Shown here piece by piece: positions 14,080 to 18,566 of a stretch of DNA of 18,566 nt (positions are counted from its first letter, which is position 1; each line of letters starts with the position of its first letter). The stretch is from JANXQG01 sp037147235. GTDB taxonomy: Bacteria > Planctomycetota > Planctomycetia > Pirellulales > Thermoguttaceae. The position numbers were made by a program, and so were the translations under genes. The stretch is taken from positions 1 through 18,566 of the forward strand of contig JBAWVO010000109.1 of NCBI GenBank assembly GCA_037147235.1, read 5' to 3'. The notes under the pieces are model-generated. The model searched no databases. It saw only the letters and a program-made list of their open reading frames with translations, and was not told the DNA's origin.

Positions 14080-14946
14080 CTAGTCGGGCTGCTTCTGCCT
14101 TCTCGAATAGTCTCCTAGATCGCGCAGAAGTGGCTGCTGACCTGCTTCACTCGCTTCCCATGCCGCACCCCCAACGCGCATATTCACCCCCGCGACAAAA
14201 ACCAACAGTGCAAGTCCGAATGCGTCGATCCCGGTGATGAAGGCGGCCGTAAAGAATTCCCTGACGCTAAAAGGGCCAGGAGTATTAGCCGCGTGGGCTA
14301 GACCACAGACGATCCCCACCCCGGCCCCGAAAGCGATCATGGCGGTGGCGATTGCGGGGCCGGCTCGCCACAGAAACGTGGAATCGGCCGACTCGCGACC
14401 TACGGGTGCCAAGTGATACCATTGCCACGACCACCACGCAAGCAGCCCAAGGCCGAACAGGCTGCTTGCGTATTGGAGGAAGCCGGCCCAGTGGACCTCC
14501 TCGCCTGCAATCGTGACGACGACCGCCTTCATTTGCGGATAGTCATGCACGGCCCAACTGTCTTCGTGCGTAAAGCCATCCCAGACAACGTGTGTTACAG
14601 CCCCCAGGAAGATGAGTGTGCCGATCCAAACTAGACGTCGCAGGGGCAAAAGCGGATAGTGTCCGCAGTGCGGCCAAAGCTTCGCGCGAATCGGCCGCGG
14701 CAGGAGCAGTGCCAGCGGCCGTTTGAAAAACCGATGAAACGCATATAGCACCGCAAGCCCCGCAGGGATACAGAAGATTACTAGTCCCAAGGGCGTATGG
14801 CCAAACTGCCGCAACGACAGGGGTGGGAAGACAAAATAGGCAAAATCCGGTGCCATGCTGCCTATAACCAACGGCGAAAGCCAGAAATAGCGATTCCATC
14901 GACAAAATGGAATCACGGCAGCGGCATGGGCGGGGGTCAGCGGCAA
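14080..14946 (-). CDS. DUF4184 family integral membrane protein (288 aa)
   Basis: The N-terminus PLTPAHAAAVIPF followed by LSPLVIGSMAPDFAYFV is diagnostic of DUF4184, a family of polytopic membrane proteins of unknown function related to metal-dependent membrane hydrolase-like folds. About six membrane segments are visible, near residues 21-42, 52-70, 105-123, 153-172, 196-216 and 231-255. Family-type histidines and acids recur (H7, D34, H119, D123, H127). The start codon is TTG (14944-14946), supported by TTAGGA 8 nt upstream and by the family's conserved start. The gene is 70 bp upstream of the fucosidase on the same strand. A role for the protein cannot be inferred from the sequence. Confidence 0.85.
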   Translation of the reverse strand: MPLTPAHAAAVIPFCRWNRYFWLSPLVIGSMAPDFAYFVFPPLSLRQFGHTPLGLVIFCIPAGLAVLYAFHRFFKRPLALLLPRPIRAKLWPHCGHYPLLPLRRLVWIGTLIFLGAVTHVVWDGFTHEDSWAVHDYPQMKAVVVTIAGEEVHWAGFLQYASSLFGLGLLAWWSWQWYHLAPVGRESADSTFLWRAGPAIATAMIAFGAGVGIVCGLAHAANTPGPFSVREFFTAAFITGIDAFGLALLVFVAGVNMRVGGAAWEASEAGQQPLLRDLGDYSRRQKQPD

Positions 14947-14962
14947 GGGCAGTGTCCTAAGG

Positions 14963-15006
14963 TAATACTTCAGTATTATTGTCGATCAATACGAGCTATT
15001 ATCGAC
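14963..15006. promoter_or_regulatory. Two inverted repeats in a divergent promoter region
   Basis: TAATACT-TC-AGTATTA (14963-14978) is a perfect 7-bp palindrome with a 2-nt spacer. GTCGAT (14981-14986) pairs with ATCGAC (15001-15006). Both lie in the AT-richer gap between the divergent DUF4184 gene and the URO-D-like gene. They could be operator sites for a dimeric regulator. Confidence 0.35.
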
Positions 15007-15225
15007 GCAGACAGGATACCTACGCTACAAAGCGTTACGAAACCGTTACCGCTGGCAGGTAGTTCTTGCTGCGGTTCCAATGTATAATCAGCGATGGAGT
15101 TTCGCAAACAACTTCAAGAATCCCAGCACCCGCGAGCGGCCGTTTCGTATAATTGGCCGCGCCGTACCGATGTTACAGGCGGCCTAATCGCGTTCCCCCC
15201 CTCCAAACACAAATTACTCTCCGCC

Positions 15226-16233
15226 ATGCAGAAACGTGACGTCATCCGCCTAGTCCTCGAAGGCAAGCGACCGCCGTATGTCCCCTGGTCGATGGGGTTC
15301 ACGAAAGAGGCCAAGGAGAAACTTCAGCGGCATTACGGTTGTGATGATGTTGAAGGCCCCTTGCAAAACCACCTACTGAAACTCGGCAGCGACATTGGTT
15401 TCTTTTCCGATCTGGGCAATAACCGCGTGCAGGATGTCTTCGGCGTGGTTTGGGACCGCAGCGTCGACCGAGACATCGGCAATGTCGAAGGGCAGGTGCT
15501 CGCCCAGCCGACCTTGGCCGGTTACGTCTTTCCTAACCCGCTCGATCCCCGTTTTTTTGCCGACATCGCCGACAAGATCGCCAGGTTCCCTGATCGTTTC
15601 CGCGTGTTCCAGATTGGCTTCTCGTTGTACGAACGTGCGTGGACCCTGCGGGGCATGGAACCGTTGATGACCGACTTCCATGACCAACCCGAGTTTGTTC
15701 ACGAGTTGCTGGGTCGCATCGCCGACTACAACATTGCCCAGGTCCGCGAGGCGCTGAAGCGCGACATCGACGCCGTCTATTTCGGCGACGACTGGGGCCA
15801 ACAGCACGGTTTGCAGATGGGCCCACGCCTATGGCGGGAGTTTATCCTACCGCAACTCAAGCGGATGTATGCCGTGGTTCGTGAGGCGGGTAAGTTCGTG
15901 ATGATTCATTCCTGCGGCGACGTTGATGAGCTATTCGACGACCTGCTGCCCCTGGGACTGAACTGCTTCAATCCCTTTCAGCCGGAGGTGATGGACGTCT
16001 ACGGCCTACTACCCCGCTATCGTGGCCGACTGGCGTTCCACGGCGGCCTTTCGACCCAGAGGATTCTTCCCTTCGGGAGTGTGGAGGACGTGCGGTCCGA
16101 AGTCCGGCGGTTGCTGGAATTGGGGCGCGAAGGCGGCTATATCTTTGCCCCCGCCCACGATGTGGAAGGCGACGTGCCGCTGGAAAACATGCTAGCGGCC
16201 ATCGAGTTGGTCCAAAATCAGATGACTCTCTAG
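15226..16233 (+). CDS. Uroporphyrinogen decarboxylase (URO-D) superfamily protein (335 aa)
   Basis: The protein has a URO-D-type TIM barrel: MQKRDVIRLVLEGKRPPYVP at the start, YFGDDWGQQHGLQMGPRLWR in mid-barrel, KFVMIHSCGDVDELFDDLLP, and GGLSTQRILPFGS near the end. It is not a heme-pathway HemE: the usual substrate-binding RQAGR motif near the N-terminus is missing. The HSCGD motif is the one used by corrinoid/zinc methyltransferases of this superfamily (MtaA/CmuA-like) and by many uncharacterised planctomycete homologues, so methyl transfer is possible but unproven. The ATG at 15226 is chosen because homologous sequence begins there. The frame opens at 15094, but the extra 44 residues look non-native. 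No good ribosome site is visible. Confidence 0.8.
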   Translation: MQKRDVIRLVLEGKRPPYVPWSMGFTKEAKEKLQRHYGCDDVEGPLQNHLLKLGSDIGFFSDLGNNRVQDVFGVVWDRSVDRDIGNVEGQVLAQPTLAGYVFPNPLDPRFFADIADKIARFPDRFRVFQIGFSLYERAWTLRGMEPLMTDFHDQPEFVHELLGRIADYNIAQVREALKRDIDAVYFGDDWGQQHGLQMGPRLWREFILPQLKRMYAVVREAGKFVMIHSCGDVDELFDDLLPLGLNCFNPFQPEVMDVYGLLPRYRGRLAFHGGLSTQRILPFGSVEDVRSEVRRLLELGREGGYIFAPAHDVEGDVPLENMLAAIELVQNQMTL

Positions 16234-16315
16234 CCTAGCAGCGGCCGGCAGGGTATACTGAAAAGTCGTTCCTAAACATCAAATTTAAGCCGATGTGCAA
16301 AGCACCCTTCGCCCA

Positions 16316-18502
16316 ATGTCCCACCGTACTATCCTCACTCTGACCACCCTGCTGCTGGCTCTGCTGACGACACTCGAGGAAGCTTTTCCCGACTCGCAGC
16401 CTCGTGCCGAACTGCAATCGGAACCAGCCTCTGAAGCTCACCGCCGATCGATGTTTGCCCAGATCGACCCGGTCTATGACGCAAAGCAGGTGGTGCCGCC
16501 GCGCAATCTACAGGATGGCGCGCCGTGGCTCTATGGCGACAGCGAGATGGAAACATGGCGTTTGCACGTGATGCGATTGCGGAGCAGGGCGGTTTGCCGG
16601 CATGTCGGTTATCCGGGCGAGTTTCACGAACCGTCTGCCACGGCCATCTTTCGCCGAACTCTGCCGGCCGGTGAGAAGTGGCCGCAAGAGCTGCACTTGA
16701 CGGCCGTTGGCGCGGTGTTGGTTTCCGTGAATGGCATGCCGGTGCTGAAGGCCGCAGATCAATCGCAGCCCCACACGATGAAGCTCGCTCCTCCCTCGGG
16801 CGGAGACGCGATGCAACTCCGCATCGAGCTTGCCAGCACCAACGGCGAACCGCCCGGAATCCTCATCCCCGACGGCCCTGCCTCGACGGCCAAGGCCGGC
16901 TGGGAGTGGTCTGCCGACGGGAAAATATGGGGTCCGGTCCGTAGCTTTCCGCAAACTGCTTCCGGCGTTCCTCCGCATCGCTGCGAGTTGCCGGTCGTTG
17001 AACTCAAACCCGTGGCTGTCGACAAAGCGGGTTGGATGGATTTTGGACGGACGATCCTGGCTCGCGTTTCTTTCCGCTGCGATGGATCGCCCCTGCTCGT
17101 CGTGGGGGAGTCGGTTGCGGAGGTAGGTGAGACACGGCCGGGGGCGCACGAACAACGCACCGACCTGCAAGCTACGACGGACGCCCGCTGGACCAGTCAG
17201 CACCTGTTGGCGTTCCGCTACCTGAACATTACGGGCGGCACGCCAACGGACGTGAAGGCGGAAGCGGTTTTTTATCCGGTGCAGTACCGTGGCGCCTTCG
17301 CTTGTTCGGACGAACGGCTGACTCGCATCTGGATGAACAGCGCTTATACGCTCCGCGTCTGCATGAACGACCTCATGCTCGACGGCCCGAAGCGAGACCG
17401 GCTCCCTTGGATTGGCGATCAGGCGATGAATCTTGCCGTCAATGCTTACGCTTTTGCCGAACCCGAGATATTTCGCCGCACATGTACGGCCCTGGGCCGC
17501 GCCGGCATTGAAAACAAAGACATCAACGGTATCGTCGATTATTCGTTGTGGTGGGTGATCGATCAGGATCTGTTCCAACGCTATTTCGACGATCCGGCTT
17601 ATCTGCGCAGCGAGTGGTTGCGCATCAAGGCTTTGCTCCGGTACATGGAAGGCAGTTGCAATGGAGACGGCTTCCTCATGCCGCGCACCAAGACCAAGAC
17701 GTGGTTGTTCATCGACTGGGGCGTGGAGAAGAACCCGTCGCTTACCAACGTGCCGCTGCAAGTGCTTTGGTATTGGGCACTCGGCTCCGGCGCCGCGCTG
17801 GCGGATCGGGTCGGCGATCACGATGCCGCCGAGGCGTGGCGTTCGCGATCCAACACCCTGGCAAAATTGCTCCGGGAGCGGGCCTGGGATGGTACTGCAC
17901 GCGGCTGGCAAATGTACGTCGGCACGTCCGGCAAGCTCAGTCGCCATGCGAACTTGCTGGCCGTGCTCTCCGGCCTTGCCCTCCCGGACCAGCATGCCGA
18001 CATCCGCAAGCATTTACTAGGCTCCGAATTGCCGCCGGCGATCACGCCGTATATGACGTCGCTTGAGATCATGGCGATCTCCCGCCTCGGCGCCGGCGAG
18101 GCAATTCTTCCGCGGATCGAGAAGTACTGGGGCGCGATGCTCGACCGGGGCGCGACAACCTTTTGGGAATCCTATAACCCTGCCGGCACCGGGAGCGTTT
18201 ACTCAATGTATGGCCGGCCTTTTGCCAACAGCCTTTGCCATGCCTGGGGTTCGGGTCCAGCGGCCTTGTTGCCCGGCGAAATCCTCGGCATCCGTCCCCT
18301 GGCCGATGGCTGGAAGCGTTTTGCGGTCGAGCCGAAACTTGGCCGCCTTACGTGGGCCGCCGCCACCGTGCCTACGCCGCACGGAGAAATTGAAGTGCTG
18401 GTAGAGAAGGGGATCCTTTCCCTCCGCGTGCCCGCCGACACCACGGCCCAATGGCGCAATCGCGAGTTCGTCGGGCCGGCGAAAGTCACGGAAAAGCTCT
18501 AA
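16316..18502 (+). CDS. Secreted GH78-type alpha-L-rhamnosidase (728 aa)
   Basis: The enzyme is expected to hydrolyse alpha-L-rhamnosides by an inverting mechanism in an (alpha/alpha)6 barrel. Residues 1-25 form a signal peptide (ILTLTTLLLALLTTL). N-terminal beta domains (about 60-325) include a carbohydrate-binding-like ELHLTAVGAVLVSVNGMPVL. The catalytic barrel follows from about 330: DGPKRDRLPWIGDQAMN (D356, D361, D368), the position of the GH78 catalytic acid cluster, and TFWESYN with E618 as the likely general base. A beta-sandwich tail closes the protein (FAVEPKLGRLTWAAATVPTP). It starts 82 bp after the URO-D-like gene. A GTG at 16295 would add 7 residues; neither start has a clear ribosome site. 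Length is somewhat below many GH78 enzymes (about 900 aa). Confidence 0.85.
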   Translation: MSHRTILTLTTLLLALLTTLEEAFPDSQPRAELQSEPASEAHRRSMFAQIDPVYDAKQVVPPRNLQDGAPWLYGDSEMETWRLHVMRLRSRAVCRHVGYPGEFHEPSATAIFRRTLPAGEKWPQELHLTAVGAVLVSVNGMPVLKAADQSQPHTMKLAPPSGGDAMQLRIELASTNGEPPGILIPDGPASTAKAGWEWSADGKIWGPVRSFPQTASGVPPHRCELPVVELKPVAVDKAGWMDFGRTILARVSFRCDGSPLLVVGESVAEVGETRPGAHEQRTDLQATTDARWTSQHLLAFRYLNITGGTPTDVKAEAVFYPVQYRGAFACSDERLTRIWMNSAYTLRVCMNDLMLDGPKRDRLPWIGDQAMNLAVNAYAFAEPEIFRRTCTALGRAGIENKDINGIVDYSLWWVIDQDLFQRYFDDPAYLRSEWLRIKALLRYMEGSCNGDGFLMPRTKTKTWLFIDWGVEKNPSLTNVPLQVLWYWALGSGAALADRVGDHDAAEAWRSRSNTLAKLLRERAWDGTARGWQMYVGTSGKLSRHANLLAVLSGLALPDQHADIRKHLLGSELPPAITPYMTSLEIMAISRLGAGEAILPRIEKYWGAMLDRGATTFWESYNPAGTGSVYSMYGRPFANSLCHAWGSGPAALLPGEILGIRPLADGWKRFAVEPKLGRLTWAAATVPTPHGEIEVLVEKGILSLRVPADTTAQWRNREFVGPAKVTEKL

Positions 18503-18566
18503 GTTGTCACGGCTTAGGATCGGCGCATCAATAAGTGTCGCAAGAAAAGTAGCAGGCACACTCCGT

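Noticed and set aside
15094..15225. The upstream ATG at 15094 as the start of the URO-D-like protein
   Set aside because: The 44 added residues do not resemble the family's start, and there is no ribosome site. A TATAAT lies immediately before, where a promoter would leave almost no leader.
16508..18013. A 501-codon open frame on the minus strand opposite the rhamnosidase
   Set aside because: Antisense shadow of a gene with clear GH78 motifs; no domain, and composition typical of a reversed frame.
18503..18566. The 64-bp tail after the rhamnosidase
   Set aside because: No gene start, terminator hairpin or repeat could be supported.

Overview
The window looks like chromosomal DNA of a planctomycete, probably from the Pirellulales side of the phylum. 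This is an inference from gene content: a planctomycete-style tyrosine recombinase, an ISNCY-type transposase, FGE-like, GH29 and GH78 proteins, DUF4058 and DUF4184 proteins, and short GC-rich palindromes scattered inside and between genes. No rRNA, tRNA or CRISPR array was seen. || Region 1 (about 1-4500) is the integrase end of an integrated element. Read on the minus strand from a tyrosine recombinase (start 4314), it runs leftward through a small unknown gene, a frame-disrupted unknown gene, two excisionase-like HTH proteins, a truncated unknown gene, a zinc-ribbon protein and a small protein. A further cistron at the left edge has an in-frame TAA at codon 6. Several of these genes are joined by ATGA stop/start overlaps. 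The element is eroding: it carries a 5'-truncated ISNCY transposase with IS-end repeats and a large terminator-like palindrome, a gene that needs two frameshifts to read through, and the nonsense codon. || Region 2 (4521-10894) is mostly chromosomal. It has a DEDDh-type 3'-5' exonuclease and a CapA-like metallophosphatase on the plus strand. Converging on these, on the minus strand, is metH (cobalamin-dependent methionine synthase) followed 19 bp later by an FGE-sulfatase-fold protein that lacks one of the two catalytic cysteines. A 20-bp palindrome sits in frame inside metH and encodes an extra peptide. || Region 3 (10895-11809) is a small insertion-like block: a stand-alone C-terminal piece of a polymorphic-toxin-like protein, broken by an apparent one-base deletion, followed 2 bp later by an intact gene in the position of an immunity gene. 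|| Region 4 (11804-18502) is mainly glycan-related. A minus-strand run holds a DUF4184 membrane protein, a secreted GH29 alpha-L-fucosidase and a DUF4058 protein. The plus strand has a uroporphyrinogen-decarboxylase-superfamily protein and a secreted GH78-type alpha-L-rhamnosidase. Fucosidase plus rhamnosidase, with an FGE-fold protein nearby, fits a planctomycete that feeds on fucose- and rhamnose-containing polysaccharides (inference). || The items most worth a second look are the frameshifted orphan toxin with its partner, the palindrome embedded in the metH coding sequence, the integrase without the usual box I arginine, and the doubly frameshifted island gene.
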